Part shown: in pieces, positions 1 through 8,075 of the stretch | How positions within the stretch are numbered: position 1 is the stretch's first letter | Layout: every line of letters starts with the position of its first letter | Assembly: GCF_028743495.1 (NCBI RefSeq) | Contig: NZ_CP117968.1 | From: Allobacillus halotolerans | GTDB taxonomy: Bacteria; Bacillota; Bacilli; Bacillales; Alkalibacillaceae | Direction: 5' to 3' (one strand) | Length of the DNA: 64,000 nucleotides | Notes under the pieces: model-generated | The model's input: the letters and a program-made list of their open reading frames with translations, nothing else | Told to the model about the DNA's origin: nothing | The model's database searches: none | Program-made: the position numbers and the translations under genes

Positions 1-303
1 CTCAACACAAATTCAGACCGTTCCCTTTGGATTGATAAAGCTCTAGTGGAATTAAATATCGCTGTAATCTATTCTTTTGAAAAAGCTGGTGTCACGCTTG
101 TCGACCATCATACGGCGGCAAAACAATTTAAAGCTTTTGAGAAGAAAGAAATGAAGCATAATCGTCCAGTTACAGGGAATCGGGCATGGCTCCTTCCACC
201 GCTATCGTCAGCAACAACGCATATCTACCATAAACCGTATAAGAATGACATCGTCACGCCGAATTACTTTTATCAAGAAAAAGCATACGAGCCTACTACG
301 TAA
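1..303 (+). CDS. nos: Nitric oxide synthase oxygenase, C-terminal part
   Basis: The frame is open from the first base of the window, so this is the 3' end (100 codons) of a gene that starts upstream. The translation reads SLWIDKALVELNIAVIYSF, then VTLVDHHTAAKQF, WLLPPLSSATTHIYHKPY and ends PNYFYQEKAYEP, matching the conserved C-terminal substrate/pterin-site region of bacterial NOS oxygenases (family knowledge). Those enzymes oxidise L-arginine to NO in the cytosol using a haem-thiolate centre and borrowed reductases, and in bacilli have been linked to oxidative-stress and antibiotic tolerance. The catalytic haem cysteine lies upstream of the window and cannot be checked. A hairpin terminator follows 24 bases after the stop. 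Confidence 0.9.
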   Translation, partial: LNTNSDRSLWIDKALVELNIAVIYSFEKAGVTLVDHHTAAKQFKAFEKKEMKHNRPVTGNRAWLLPPLSSATTHIYHKPYKNDIVTPNYFYQEKAYEPTT

Positions 304-326
304 ATTTTAATAGTAGATGAAATAAA

Positions 327-371
327 AAGAAGTGTTTCATAACAATAGGCGAAACACTTCTTTTTATTTTT
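327..371. terminator. Bidirectional intrinsic terminator
   Basis: A 12-bp perfect stem (327-338 with 351-362) has a T-run on its right and an A-run on its left, so it can end both nos on the plus strand and the convergent small gene at 381-815 on the minus strand. Confidence 0.85.
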
Positions 372-380
372 GTTTGAAGA

Positions 381-815
381 CTACTGTTTATTCTCCCAAT
401 TAAACTCAGCGCTTTTTATAAAATCATATAATTCATTTTTCCCCTTTACTTGATATATACCGTCGTCAAGGTCAACACACTCTTTACCTAACAAAATATG
501 ATAGCTACTTTCCTCAGTTTTAAGCGTGATAATATACTCGACCGAGGGGGTTTTATTTGTTTCTTTCATCTCCATGCTTCTAGGTTTCTTTATAATGTTT
601 TGAATTACTTCATCGGAAGTTGATTCAGTCCATTTGTGGTTAAGCATATCTTCAATTCTAACTTTCTCTACAACCGTATCGTTTGATAGTTCAGATGATA
701 TTACTGATTCATAAGTAGTTTGTTTACTCTGTTCGATCATAAACCACGCTACCCCTAACACGACAACAAATGAAGTAACCAGAACTTTTTTCTTCAAATA
801 ACCTCTCCTTTTCAA
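381..815 (-). CDS. Membrane-anchored hypothetical protein (144 aa)
   Basis: Not recognised. A short basic N-terminus (KRRGYLKKK) is followed by one hydrophobic segment at about residues 10-26 without a lipobox cysteine, so the rest of the chain is probably an extracytoplasmic domain on an uncleaved anchor. The body is acidic and lysine-rich, with a C-terminal stretch YHILLGKECVDLDDGIYQVK that looks like a beta-rich small domain. A good ribosome site (AGGAGAGG on the minus strand) precedes the ATG. It is monocistronic, convergent with nos and shares its terminator. Confidence 0.6.
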   Translation of the reverse strand: MKRRGYLKKKVLVTSFVVVLGVAWFMIEQSKQTTYESVISSELSNDTVVEKVRIEDMLNHKWTESTSDEVIQNIIKKPRSMEMKETNKTPSVEYIITLKTEESSYHILLGKECVDLDDGIYQVKGKNELYDFIKSAEFNWENKQ

Positions 816-1041
816 AGCTTATATAATCGTATTAATTATTTTTATTAAAACATACAATACATAATTACACAGCAGGTTTAATGTCAATGATTGATGATGT
901 CACTTAGCTATCGACTTACATAAGATACTTCAAGTCATTGTAAATGCACAATTTGTATCCAATCGTTTAATAACAGTAATCCTTGGAACGAAGTAAATTG
1001 CTCTCTACTTATGCTTATTTCTAAAGTTACGGAGGTACTGT

Positions 1042-1536
1042 ATGATAAATTTTCATTCATTTTATGGAACAATTACGATGATCAGTGATTTTCCAATAGG
1101 TCAAGATGATGAGGAAGCAGGCTGCTATAAGATGATGTCTGTCGAAAATAATTCAGGTGAGTTAGTTAATTTCGTTGTAACACCTTCAACTTATTTTGTA
1201 GATCACGTAGCGGTGAAAGTGGGAGATCGTGTAACCGGGTATTATGACGGTGATGCACCAACCATCCTCATATACCCTCCACAATACGAGGCACTTGTCA
1301 TGGTTAAAGAGAACCAAAACCAACATGTAAAAGTTGATTATTTTAATAGCCAGTTGGTGAGTAGCAACGGACAGCTAGCACTGAATATCTCTCCATATAC
1401 ACAAATTGTGTTAACCAATGGTCAGACATTTACACAACCACCGAAAAATCGAGATTTAATTGTCATTTATGGACCTGCAACCTTTAGCATTCCTGCACAA
1501 ACTACACCTTACAAAGTCATTGTATTATGTTTTTAA
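1042..1536 (+). CDS. Hypothetical protein (164 aa), beta-rich
   Basis: Not recognised. The ATG is preceded by ACGGAGGTAC, a strong ribosome site, and the sequence has ordinary bacillar codon use, so the gene is real. The protein has no signal peptide or membrane segment. The pattern GTITMISDFPIG, then LVNFVVTPSTYFVDHVAVKVGDRVTGYYD suggests an OB-like or small beta-barrel N-terminal half, with a similar second half (ISPYTQIVLTNGQ, RDLIVIYGPATFSIP), so it may be two related beta domains. It stands alone; a hairpin (1609-1640) follows. Confidence 0.55.
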   Translation: MINFHSFYGTITMISDFPIGQDDEEAGCYKMMSVENNSGELVNFVVTPSTYFVDHVAVKVGDRVTGYYDGDAPTILIYPPQYEALVMVKENQNQHVKVDYFNSQLVSSNGQLALNISPYTQIVLTNGQTFTQPPKNRDLIVIYGPATFSIPAQTTPYKVIVLCF

Positions 1537-1913
1537 AAACTCGCCTAACAGATAAATAGTTCACTTACCGTGGAGAAAATCTAAAATAACAATATATTTA
1601 GCATATCAATTGGTATGCTTTCTTTTATTGTCATACCAATGCTTTAACTATAATCGCACCCGCTTTGACATATAAATTCGCATTGATTTTATCATAATGA
1701 TAATATTTATTGTAATCGTGTTATTTTGTCATTTATTTACTATGTTAAACAACTGTGAATTACTATGTGAATTCGTATGTGATTTATTTATCCACTGATT
1801 TTTTTATTTATAAAAATTTTTCTGTCATCTGTAATCATTTTTTGATTCCATATGTTAAAATGCAGGAAAATAACATAAATACTGAAATAACTTAATAATA
1901 CTGAAATGATTTA
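1537..1913. other. Intergenic, AT-rich, with one hairpin
   Basis: 377 bases without a supported gene. It holds a 9-bp inverted repeat at 1609-1617 / 1632-1640 (ATTGGTATG ... CATACCAAT) with a pyrimidine-rich loop, possibly the terminator of the preceding gene, and a TTGACA at about 1666 that could belong to a promoter for the next gene. Nothing else stands out. Confidence 0.5.
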
Positions 1914-2231
1914 TTGCATAATCACTTTAGAAAAGTAGGGTTTAATTTGAATTACGGTAAATGGTCTGCGATATTGGGAGTTATTTGTGCATTAACTATT
2001 TTTTCCTCTTATGCAGTTGCTCCAAAGCAACCCGAAGGTATGATGGTTGTTCTTATACAGATATTATTCTTCACTTCCATTGTCTCAGGAATACTTGGTT
2101 TAATTTTTAGTTTTATAAGTTTTAAAAAGAAAGAAAAAGGGTTTTTAAAGATGATAGCTCCCATAATAGTTATCTTAGTTATATTAACGTTTGTTATTTC
2201 ATTCATTCTTACGGTATTTAGTTTTCTGTAA
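1914..2231 (+). CDS. Small membrane protein (about 94-105 aa)
   Basis: Not recognised. Two hydrophobic segments (about residues 17-35 and 44-68) are followed by a basic KKKEKGF loop and a third (about 79-104), so three membrane spans are likely. The TTG at 1914 has no convincing ribosome site; a TTG at 1947 (reading LNYGKWSAILG) is an alternative. It is the first of a run of small genes between 1.9 and 3.3 kb, each followed by a GGGCGC palindrome. Confidence 0.45.
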   Translation: MHNHFRKVGFNLNYGKWSAILGVICALTIFSSYAVAPKQPEGMMVVLIQILFFTSIVSGILGLIFSFISFKKKEKGFLKMIAPIIVILVILTFVISFILTVFSFL

Positions 2232-2277
2232 AAACCTCAAAAAGCGAATTTAATGTAAGGAATGATATTCATATAAA

Positions 2278-2304
2278 GGGCGCGCTAATTTAACAGTGCG
2301 TCCC
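2278..2304. repeat. GGGCGC palindrome copy 1
   Basis: GGGCGCGCT ... GTGCGTCCC, an imperfect inverted repeat with an AT-rich loop in the gap after the gene at 1914-2231. It belongs to a family of four in 2.2-3.36 kb. Confidence 0.6.
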
Positions 2305-2353
2305 TGCAGGGTCGTAACTTAGTCTTGATAAGTAACGCAAAGGAGCGAAAAAA

Positions 2354-2617
2354 GTGTCTAATGATATTAAAGTCGAATTCGAAATAAAAGCATTCGGAGA
2401 AGAAGAAATAGATAATTATAATAATTCATTTAAGGGATATGAGGTTGCAAGAAATAAGGTGTTATCAAAAGAAATAACATTGGGGGAACTTGAAAATTAC
2501 ATATCTTCCATCTTTAGAGAGGTAAAGGATGATTATGGACAACAACCTGAACAACTAACTGCAAAAATCACCATTAGAGCAAAAGAAAATGAAGGTGAAA
2601 TTACTTATCTCGGTTGA
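2354..2617 (+). CDS. Hypothetical soluble protein (87 aa)
   Basis: Not recognised. The GTG start at 2354 is fixed by an AAAGGAG ribosome site 9 bases upstream. The protein is acidic and has no membrane segment (EFEIKAFGEEEIDNYNNSF ... AKITIRAKENEGEITYLG); the pattern suggests an alternating beta/alpha small domain. It sits between two membrane-protein genes and is bracketed by GGGCGC palindromes, so it may be a cassette of its own. Confidence 0.5.
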   Translation: MSNDIKVEFEIKAFGEEEIDNYNNSFKGYEVARNKVLSKEITLGELENYISSIFREVKDDYGQQPEQLTAKITIRAKENEGEITYLG

Positions 2618-2642
2618 GCCTTATCTATTCCTCAATACGAAC

Positions 2643-2672
2643 GGGCGCAGTTGTAGAATAAGAAGTGCGCCT
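2643..2672. repeat. GGGCGC palindrome copy 2
   Basis: GGGCGCAG ... AGTGCGCC with an AT-rich loop, directly after the 87-aa gene; same design as the copies at 2278, 3078 and 3328. Confidence 0.6.
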
Positions 2673-2708
2673 CTAACGGGGCAGGTTATAGAGCAGAGGT
2701 GATAATCA

Positions 2709-3071
2709 TTGAGAATATTTTTATTCGTTGTTTCTTATGTTGTGTTAGATGTAATTAGTTCATTACTTTATGTCGGATTATTGCTGTTGCTTTTTAGTAC
2801 AATGAAAAAAATATTTAATATGAACGAAGAAAAATGGAGCGCACTTTTTAAATACAGAAAAGGAAAAGGCTTATATTCTATAATGGTTTTTCCGTATTTA
2901 TTGATGATTGCCATAATGTTCCCAGTATCTATGTTAGGGTTTGAATTGATTAACTTTGATTATAGAATTTTAGGTTATATAGCCGTGATTATGTTACCAA
3001 CACTTATTCTATTACTAAATCTACCTAAACTTAAAGAAAGTATAGTAAATAAATACGCAGAAAGTTATTAA
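2709..3071 (+). CDS. Membrane protein (120 aa)
   Basis: Not recognised. A TTG start at 2709 lies 7-8 bases after GAGGTGAT. Three hydrophobic stretches (about residues 3-30, 56-76 and 85-104) indicate an integral membrane protein with a basic loop (MKKIFNMNEEKW...FKYRKGKG) between the first and second. It is co-directional with the neighbouring small genes, all separated by palindromes, and could be an immunity-type or accessory small membrane protein, but nothing in the sequence proves this. Confidence 0.5.
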   Translation: MRIFLFVVSYVVLDVISSLLYVGLLLLLFSTMKKIFNMNEEKWSALFKYRKGKGLYSIMVFPYLLMIAIMFPVSMLGFELINFDYRILGYIAVIMLPTLILLLNLPKLKESIVNKYAESY

Positions 3072-3077
3072 GCAAAA

Positions 3078-3106
3078 GGGCGCGTTTCTTTAATAAGAAT
3101 TGCGCC
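3078..3106. repeat. GGGCGC palindrome copy 3
   Basis: The best-formed copy: GGGCGCGTTTCTT, then AATAAGAATTGCGCC, followed by TATTTT, so it may also work as a terminator for the 120-aa membrane protein. Confidence 0.65.
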
Positions 3107-3153
3107 TATTTTCTATATAAATATTTTTGTGTCTATAAAGGAGAGGTGTAAGT

Positions 3154-3321
3154 TTGAAACAAATACCATTGATTTTATCATTTATTCTGTGCATTTTTGT
3201 AGCAATTTTAAATTTTTCGGAACACGACTTTTTTAATGGCATGTTTATGGCTATTATTTCTTTACTTGTCCTAATCGAATTGGTGAGACAGTTAACAAAT
3301 AAAAGTGAGGAGTCTAGTTAA
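3154..3321 (+). CDS. Very small membrane protein (55 aa)
   Basis: A short gene with a TTG start placed 9 bases after an excellent AAAGGAGAGG ribosome site. The peptide begins LKQIPLILSFILCIFVAIL and has a second hydrophobic stretch MAIISLLVLIELV, ending in the charged tail NKSEESS. Two membrane spans with a short acidic turn (NFSEHDFFNG) are likely. The function is unknown. Like its upstream neighbours it is followed at once by a GGGCGC repeat. Confidence 0.55.
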   Translation: MKQIPLILSFILCIFVAILNFSEHDFFNGMFMAIISLLVLIELVRQLTNKSEESS

Positions 3322-3327
3322 GCAATC

Positions 3328-3353
3328 GGGCGCGATTGTTGCATAACAGCATT
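3328..3353. repeat. GGGCGC palindrome copy 4, right arm degraded
   Basis: GGGCGCGATTGTTGCATAAC starts exactly like the other copies, but the closing GCGCC arm is lost (CAGCATTAATAT instead), which suggests decay of the element. Confidence 0.45.
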
Positions 3354-3581
3354 AATATATTAAAAAGTCGCTCAATTGATATGAGCGATTTTTTTCGTTC
3401 TAAAGTCATACTTCACTTTTGGTGGAGAAATAGTGAACTACTAATGCAAATAGCATTAAAATCGCACTGTTTTCCCAGGGATTTTTGTAATACAAATAAC
3501 AATGGTATTAACAGTATACTTACCTAGCAGACGAGTTATTTTTATTGCTTATTTCGATAAGAATGCTCACAAAACAAATCT

Positions 3582-4208
3582 TTAATAAGCAATTCCTACA
3601 CGTTTGCGAATAAATGTATCGTCTGAAAGCTGGCTATAAGCAAAGGCTGCTGTGTCCTGAACCGAAATTTTCCTTCCGTCTACGGGCAGCGTCTCTGCTT
3701 CCACACGATAATCCCCTACTTCTTCTCCTTCAGGCAAATACGTCGGACAAACAACTGTCCAATCAAGGTCTGATTCTTTCAAAAGCTCATATGCTGCAGC
3801 ATGATCCTCGGCTGCAGTCGTTGTTTTCCGCTTCGACTCACTCGATTGAAACCGGTAAATGCTAGGGTTTACTCTGCTATTTAAAATCCCCGCCGTTCCA
3901 ATCGTAATATATCTTTTCACATGATAATCATTCATGAGTTGAATGATCATTGGTGTGTAGCGAGAGAGCACGTTGTTTTTATCTGTGTTTAGCGCACTTA
4001 CAACCGCTTCGACAGGTATTATAGTCATCGCTTTTTCCAATGCTTCTGCATCGAGCACATCGCCTTGCACGATATATAAATGCGGATGGTCTAGCATTAT
4101 CTTCTCAGGCGATCGAACAAGAGTCACCACTTCATGCCCATCTTGCAACATTTTTTCGAGTAAGGCAGTTCCAACTCGCCCTGTTGCACCGAGTAGTAAT
4201 ATTTTCAC
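3582..4208 (-). CDS. NAD(P)-binding NmrA-like epimerase/oxidoreductase
   Basis: 208 aa with a Rossmann N-terminus MKILLLGATGRVGTALLEKML, the GxTGxxG dinucleotide motif of atypical short-chain dehydrogenases. It continues with GDVLDAEALEKAM, VEAVVSALNTD and VKRYITIGTAG, as in the NAD(P)H-binding (NmrA/YwnB-like) family; the Tyr-x3-Lys catalytic pair is absent in its canonical place. Such proteins are flavin/biliverdin-reductase-like or redox sensors; no substrate can be assigned. Its ATG follows GGAGGGAAGAGTGTG. It is transcribed alone, downstream of gbsR in the same direction but separated from it by a terminator. Confidence 0.75.
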   Translation of the reverse strand: MKILLLGATGRVGTALLEKMLQDGHEVVTLVRSPEKIMLDHPHLYIVQGDVLDAEALEKAMTIIPVEAVVSALNTDKNNVLSRYTPMIIQLMNDYHVKRYITIGTAGILNSRVNPSIYRFQSSESKRKTTTAAEDHAAAYELLKESDLDWTVVCPTYLPEGEEVGDYRVEAETLPVDGRKISVQDTAAFAYSQLSDDTFIRKRVGIAY

Positions 4209-4278
4209 ACTCTTCCCTCCTCTTTGCTTATAGACCTAGTACTTAGTAGTTTAGCGGAAGAGTACAATAAGTAAAAAG

Positions 4279-4310
4279 AAAGAGACTTCCAAAGAGTCTC
4301 TTTCCATACG
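4279..4310 (-). terminator. Terminator of gbsR
   Basis: A 9-bp stem AAAGAGACT / AGTCTCTTT (4279-4287 with 4295-4303); on the minus strand it is followed by CTTTTTAC just after the gbsR stop. Confidence 0.7.
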
Positions 4311-4317
4311 ATCTTTT

Positions 4318-4884
4318 CTATTCTTCATCTACAGGGATATAATCAAAGATTTCACCTGATTTCGTCAGCTTCGTGAGCTTTTCCAACCATCGGTAATAGA
4401 CTCTAGCATCTTCAAGTTGTTGATAATCCAATTCAGCCTTTTCTCTTAATGCTTCATCTGTCTCAGGGTCCTCGATTACTTCTTTCAGTTGTTCCTGGGC
4501 TTTTTTCAAGCTAACCAAATACATATTCACTTCACGTTCCCACTTCATGCCATAGAAATGAGAAAAATAATTGAAAAAATTCTTTTCAGCAATGAATGAA
4601 TCCTTTCTCGATCCCTTCTGCCATACCTTTTTAACGATATTAATATCTTGCAGCTTGCGGACGGAAGTGCTCATGCTCGGTTTACTCATACCGAGTGCGT
4701 CTTTCATTTCATCTAATGTAATCGGTTCGTGTTTAAAATACATGGTTGCGTACAAACGCCCTACTGCAGGAGTAACACCATACAAGTCCATCGTTTCTGA
4801 TATCGTATTAATCATCATCCGTTCAACCTGTTCAATCTTTTCTTGAGCATTTCCATTGTGTGAGTCATTCCGTTTTTCTTCCAT
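4318..4884 (-). CDS. gbsR: GbsR-type choline-responsive repressor
   Basis: 188 aa, the usual length for GbsR/OpuCR regulators. An N-terminal helix (IEQVERMMINTISETMDLYG) is followed by PAVGRLYATMYF and a MarR-like winged helix (ITLDEMKDALGMSKPSMSTSVRKLQ) and a C-terminal helical region. In B. subtilis GbsR represses gbsAB and opuB and is released by choline (family knowledge). Here the gene lies beside an OpuAC-like binding protein, gbsA and betA, which supports the same role. A half-copy of the AT-rich motif found before those three genes lies upstream of gbsR itself (4969-4986), so autoregulation is plausible. The ATG follows AAAAGAGGTGCCACC. Confidence 0.9.
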   Translation of the reverse strand: MEEKRNDSHNGNAQEKIEQVERMMINTISETMDLYGVTPAVGRLYATMYFKHEPITLDEMKDALGMSKPSMSTSVRKLQDINIVKKVWQKGSRKDSFIAEKNFFNYFSHFYGMKWEREVNMYLVSLKKAQEQLKEVIEDPETDEALREKAELDYQQLEDARVYYRWLEKLTKLTKSGEIFDYIPVDEE

Positions 4885-4968
4885 GGTGGCACCTCTTTTT
4901 TGTATATTGCACTTGAGTTATTCACGCGAGTAAGGAAGCCTATATAGAATATTGCATATGTTAGTATG

Positions 4969-4986
4969 TTTATTTAGTTTGTTAAG
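4969..4986 (-). promoter_or_regulatory. Candidate GbsR half-site upstream of gbsR
   Basis: The minus strand reads CTTAACAAACTAAATAAA. The last 14 bases recur exactly upstream of betA (about 8003-8016), and CTTAACAAA recurs upstream of the binding-protein gene. Inference from shared words only. Confidence 0.35.
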
Positions 4987-5056
4987 TACAAATTGAATGT
5001 TTCTTTTATTTTATAATTAGTATGGCAAAGAAGCAAGCTAAAATCAGCACTTCATA

Positions 5057-5092
5057 AAAGAGACGATCCTCTTAGTGAGAACCGTCTCTTTA
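5057..5092 (-). terminator. Terminator of the binding-protein gene
   Basis: A stem AAAGAGACG / CGTCTCTTT with a 17-base loop; on the minus strand it is followed by TATG and an A/T-rich stretch, directly after the stop at 5100. Confidence 0.7.
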
Positions 5093-5099
5093 CCTCTAT

Positions 5100-5999
5100 T
5101 TATTTCATCCACTCATCAACGACATCCTGATTTTCTTCTATCCATTTTTCAGCACCTTTTAGTGGATTGTCTTCGTTTTCTTTCGTTTGGATCATTAAAT
5201 CACCCAACTGATCATCATTCAGCTTAAAGTTCATCAACCATTTGCTGACATCTTCATGATCTGAGTCGAAACCATCACGAGTTGCCATATAAATTTTCTC
5301 TACTTCACCAAAGGTCTTTTTCGGATCGTCTAAGAATTTTAGATCTACTTCAGAGAAAATGTAATGTGGCTTCCATAGTGGCGCAACAATCGGTTCTTCA
5401 TCTTCGACTGCGAGTCTAATTGATGAAATCATTGCCGCTGTACTGCTTGCTGATAAATTGTAATCAAGACCATATTCATCAATAACTTCCTGTGCAACAA
5501 TCATCGTACCTGCTCCAGATTCAAAGCCAATGATTTCCCCATTGAACTTGTCTTTATTTGCATTCAAATCTTCAATACTATTGATATCTTCCATATATGT
5601 TGGAACAACCAACCCAACTCTACCATTATCATACCATGGTTCTTCAAAGAAATTGGCTTGATCTTTAAACTCTTCATAGTAACTCTTGTCTTGGACAGGC
5701 AACCAGATCTCAGGTGCGATATCTAATTCTCCTGCTCCTAACGCAGCCATTTGTGGCCCCATTTCAAGCAACTTCAAATCCACTGTATACCCTTCATCTT
5801 CTAATAGAGCTTTCCATAGATTTGTAACGGCAATATTTTCAGGCCAATTAATTTGTCCGATCGTAATTGTTCCTTTGTCTTCCTCTGACCCATTCGAGTC
5901 TTCATCTGATTCTGCATCCGAGCTCGTTGAACCACATGCCGCCAGTACTAAAAATATTGTCGCCATTAAAGTGAATAGACTTATACGTTTAACATTCAT
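5100..5999 (-). CDS. Glycine betaine/choline ABC transporter binding lipoprotein (OpuAC-like)
   Basis: 299 aa. A lipoprotein signal peptide ends in the lipobox LAAC (Cys22) and is followed by an acidic Ser/Glu linker. The domain is OpuAC/ProX-type: TIGQINWPENIAVTNLWKAL, ALGAGELDIAPEIWLPVQ, GFESGAGTMIVAQEVI and PIVAPLWKPHYIF, which contribute the Trp-rich cage for quaternary amines in this family. Neither a permease nor an ATPase is adjacent, so it is an orphan binding protein, perhaps serving a transporter elsewhere or delivering choline/betaine for the GbsA-BetA pathway. It is divergent from gbsA across a 426-base regulatory gap that holds two copies of the shared operator-like motif. Confidence 0.88.
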   Translation of the reverse strand: MNVKRISLFTLMATIFLVLAACGSTSSDAESDEDSNGSEEDKGTITIGQINWPENIAVTNLWKALLEDEGYTVDLKLLEMGPQMAALGAGELDIAPEIWLPVQDKSYYEEFKDQANFFEEPWYDNGRVGLVVPTYMEDINSIEDLNANKDKFNGEIIGFESGAGTMIVAQEVIDEYGLDYNLSASSTAAMISSIRLAVEDEEPIVAPLWKPHYIFSEVDLKFLDDPKKTFGEVEKIYMATRDGFDSDHEDVSKWLMNFKLNDDQLGDLMIQTKENEDNPLKGAEKWIEENQDVVDEWMK

Positions 6000-6129
6000 T
6001 AATTACAAACACCTTTCCCTTTTTGTTTTTTAATTACATCTAGATCGAATACTCTTTTATTATAAGCGTGTATTGATTTCAACAGATGATACGCTTCATC
6101 GCCTCCCTTTGTTAAATAAAATAAATTTA

Positions 6130-6150
6130 TTAAATTTTTTCTTAACAAAT
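6130..6150. promoter_or_regulatory. GbsR-operator candidate, copy near the binding-protein gene
   Basis: TTAAATTTTTTCTTAACAAAT matches the motif before gbsA at almost every position. It lies about 130 bases upstream of the binding-protein start. Confidence 0.5.
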
Positions 6151-6375
6151 TATTCATATCTTATAGGTTAAAGAAATATTTTCTTTTGTCAAATCAATAT
6201 TCTGTTTTTTTCCTGCTTCCTTGTTGTTCTAGAAGTAACGAGACAAATTTTAAGTTTTTCAATAGGTTATTCAAAAACGTAGTCATTGCGGTACATGGCA
6301 AGCAAATGACCAATCTCCCTCAACTATGATTTGACAACGAAATTAAATCACTGTTAGGATTAGTTTATTAGAAAC

Positions 6376-6398
6376 GTTAAATTTTTATTTAACAAACT
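6376..6398. promoter_or_regulatory. GbsR-operator candidate upstream of gbsA
   Basis: GTTAAATTTTTATTTAACAA (then ACT) contains a GTTAAAT/ATTTAAC inverted repeat. It is centred about 40 bases before the GTG of gbsA, where a repressor would block transcription. Confidence 0.55.
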
Positions 6399-6425
6399 TA
6401 ACGTTATTCGTATAGGAGTGATGAT

Positions 6426-7898
6426 GTGAAGTTACAAAAGATGTATATAAATGGAGAATGGCTGCATGCCAAATCCGAAAAGACTCGTGAAATTATTAAT
6501 CCTTTTAACCAAGAAGTAATCGCTACAGCAGTAGAAGGAAATGCTGAAGATGCAAAAACAGCGATTCAAGCCGCACGCGTAGCATTTGATGAAGGCAGTT
6601 GGAGTACAATGCCTGCAAGTGAGCGTGGTGCAATCGTCAATAAAATTGGTTCATTGATCGAGCGAGACTTAGAAGAACTGGCAGAACTCGAAACATTAGA
6701 TACGGGTAAAACCGTTCAAGAAAGTCGCGAAGATATGGCCGACATTGCGAATGTATTCTTTTATTTCGCAGGTCTCGCTGATAAAGATGGTGGCGAAGTC
6801 ATTGCTTCTCCAATCCCGAATAGTGAAAGTAAAGTCGTTCGTGAACCTGTCGGTGTCTGTGGTCAGATTACACCATGGAACTACCCACTGCTTCAAGCCG
6901 CATGGAAACTCGCACCTGCTTTGGCTTCAGGCAACACGCTAGTCATGAAACCGAGTGAGATTACACCATTAACGACTGTGAAAGTTTTTGAACTCATGGA
7001 AGAAGCTGGTGTACCAAAAGGTGTTGCGAACTTAGTACTCGGAGCCGGAAAATCTGTAGGCGCTGAATTAGCTTCCAACCATGATGTCGACTTAATTTCA
7101 TTCACCGGTGGCATCGAAACAGGAAAAACGATTATGCAAGCAGCGAGTGACAATATGAAAAAAATTGCTTTCGAGCTTGGCGGTAAAAATCCGAACATCG
7201 TTTTTGCCGATGCTGACTTTGAAACAGCTGTTGACCAAGCATTAAACGCTGTATTTTTTCACGCAGGTCAAGTGTGCTCTGCGGGAGCGCGTCTGTTAGT
7301 AGAGGAAAGCATCCATGATGAATTCGTAGAAGAGTTAGTTGAACGAACGAAACGAATTAAATTAGGAAACGGTTTCGATGAAGACACACAAAGTGGACCA
7401 ATGATTTCAGCTGAACACCGCGAAAAAGTGGAAAGCTATGTAGAAATCGGTAAAAACGAAGGTGCCAAACTCGTCGTTGGAGGTAAACGTCCAGAAGACC
7501 CTGAGTTAGAAGACGGTTTTTTCTATTTACCTACAATTTTCACAAACTGCACAAGCGACATGCGCATTGTTCAAGAAGAAGTGTTCGGCCCAGTACTCAC
7601 CGTCGAAACATTCCAAACGAAAGAGGAAGCCGTCCAACTTGCTAACGATACGATTTACGGATTGGCTGGTGCCGTTTGGACACAAGACTTGAGTAAAGCA
7701 GAATTTGTTGCTGCCCGTTTACGCATGGGAACAGTTTGGATCAATGACTTCCACCCTTACTTTGCGCAAGCACCTTGGGGCGGTTATAAACAATCAGGTA
7801 TTGGCCGTGAACTTGGACGTGAAGGCATGGAAGAATATACAGAGTTAAAACACATTTTCCGCAATAAACAACCGAAACCGATTAAATGGTTTAAGTAA
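6426..7898 (+). CDS. gbsA: Betaine-aldehyde dehydrogenase
   Basis: 490 aa, full length for the ALDH superfamily. The start is GTG (6426) after TAGGAGTGAT. It oxidises betaine aldehyde to glycine betaine with NAD+, the second step of osmoprotectant synthesis from choline. Visible motifs are the catalytic-Cys loop GQVCSAGARL, the general-base Glu in AFELGGKNPNIVF, the nucleotide-binding FTGGIETGKTIM, the cofactor-loop QITPWNYPLLQAAWKLAPAL and the C-terminal PWGGYKQSGIGRELG. It is followed by betA with a likely terminator/attenuator and a second operator-like motif in the 177-base gap, so the two can be transcribed separately. In B. subtilis the partner is the iron alcohol dehydrogenase GbsB; here it is a flavin choline dehydrogenase. 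Confidence 0.93.
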   Translation: MKLQKMYINGEWLHAKSEKTREIINPFNQEVIATAVEGNAEDAKTAIQAARVAFDEGSWSTMPASERGAIVNKIGSLIERDLEELAELETLDTGKTVQESREDMADIANVFFYFAGLADKDGGEVIASPIPNSESKVVREPVGVCGQITPWNYPLLQAAWKLAPALASGNTLVMKPSEITPLTTVKVFELMEEAGVPKGVANLVLGAGKSVGAELASNHDVDLISFTGGIETGKTIMQAASDNMKKIAFELGGKNPNIVFADADFETAVDQALNAVFFHAGQVCSAGARLLVEESIHDEFVEELVERTKRIKLGNGFDEDTQSGPMISAEHREKVESYVEIGKNEGAKLVVGGKRPEDPELEDGFFYLPTIFTNCTSDMRIVQEEVFGPVLTVETFQTKEEAVQLANDTIYGLAGAVWTQDLSKAEFVAARLRMGTVWINDFHPYFAQAPWGGYKQSGIGRELGREGMEEYTELKHIFRNKQPKPIKWFK

Positions 7899-7930
7899 GA
7901 AGTCGATGGCGTACTGATAGATTCTTAAAA

Positions 7931-7970
7931 AGGTAGCTGTACCATGATTGCTCATGGTGCCTTCCTTTTG
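7931..7970 (+). terminator. Probable terminator after gbsA
   Basis: A hairpin ACCATGA-TTGC-TCATGGT, extendable by AGGTAGC/GCCTTCC with mismatches, is followed by TTTTG. The T-run is weak, so partial read-through into betA is likely. Confidence 0.5.
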
Positions 7971-7978
7971 CACATTTT

Positions 7979-7999
7979 GTTAAATTTTTATTTAATAAA
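7979..7999. promoter_or_regulatory. GbsR-operator candidate upstream of betA
   Basis: GTTAAATTTTTATTTAATAA is identical to the gbsA copy over its first 17 bases and is followed by AACAAACTAAATAAA, the half-site also found before gbsR. Confidence 0.55.
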
Positions 8000-8075
8000 T
8001 AAAACAAACTAAATAAAATATCAATGAGGATAAGTTTTTAGATTCTATAAAACAATCTTCAAGGGGGTAAATGAC

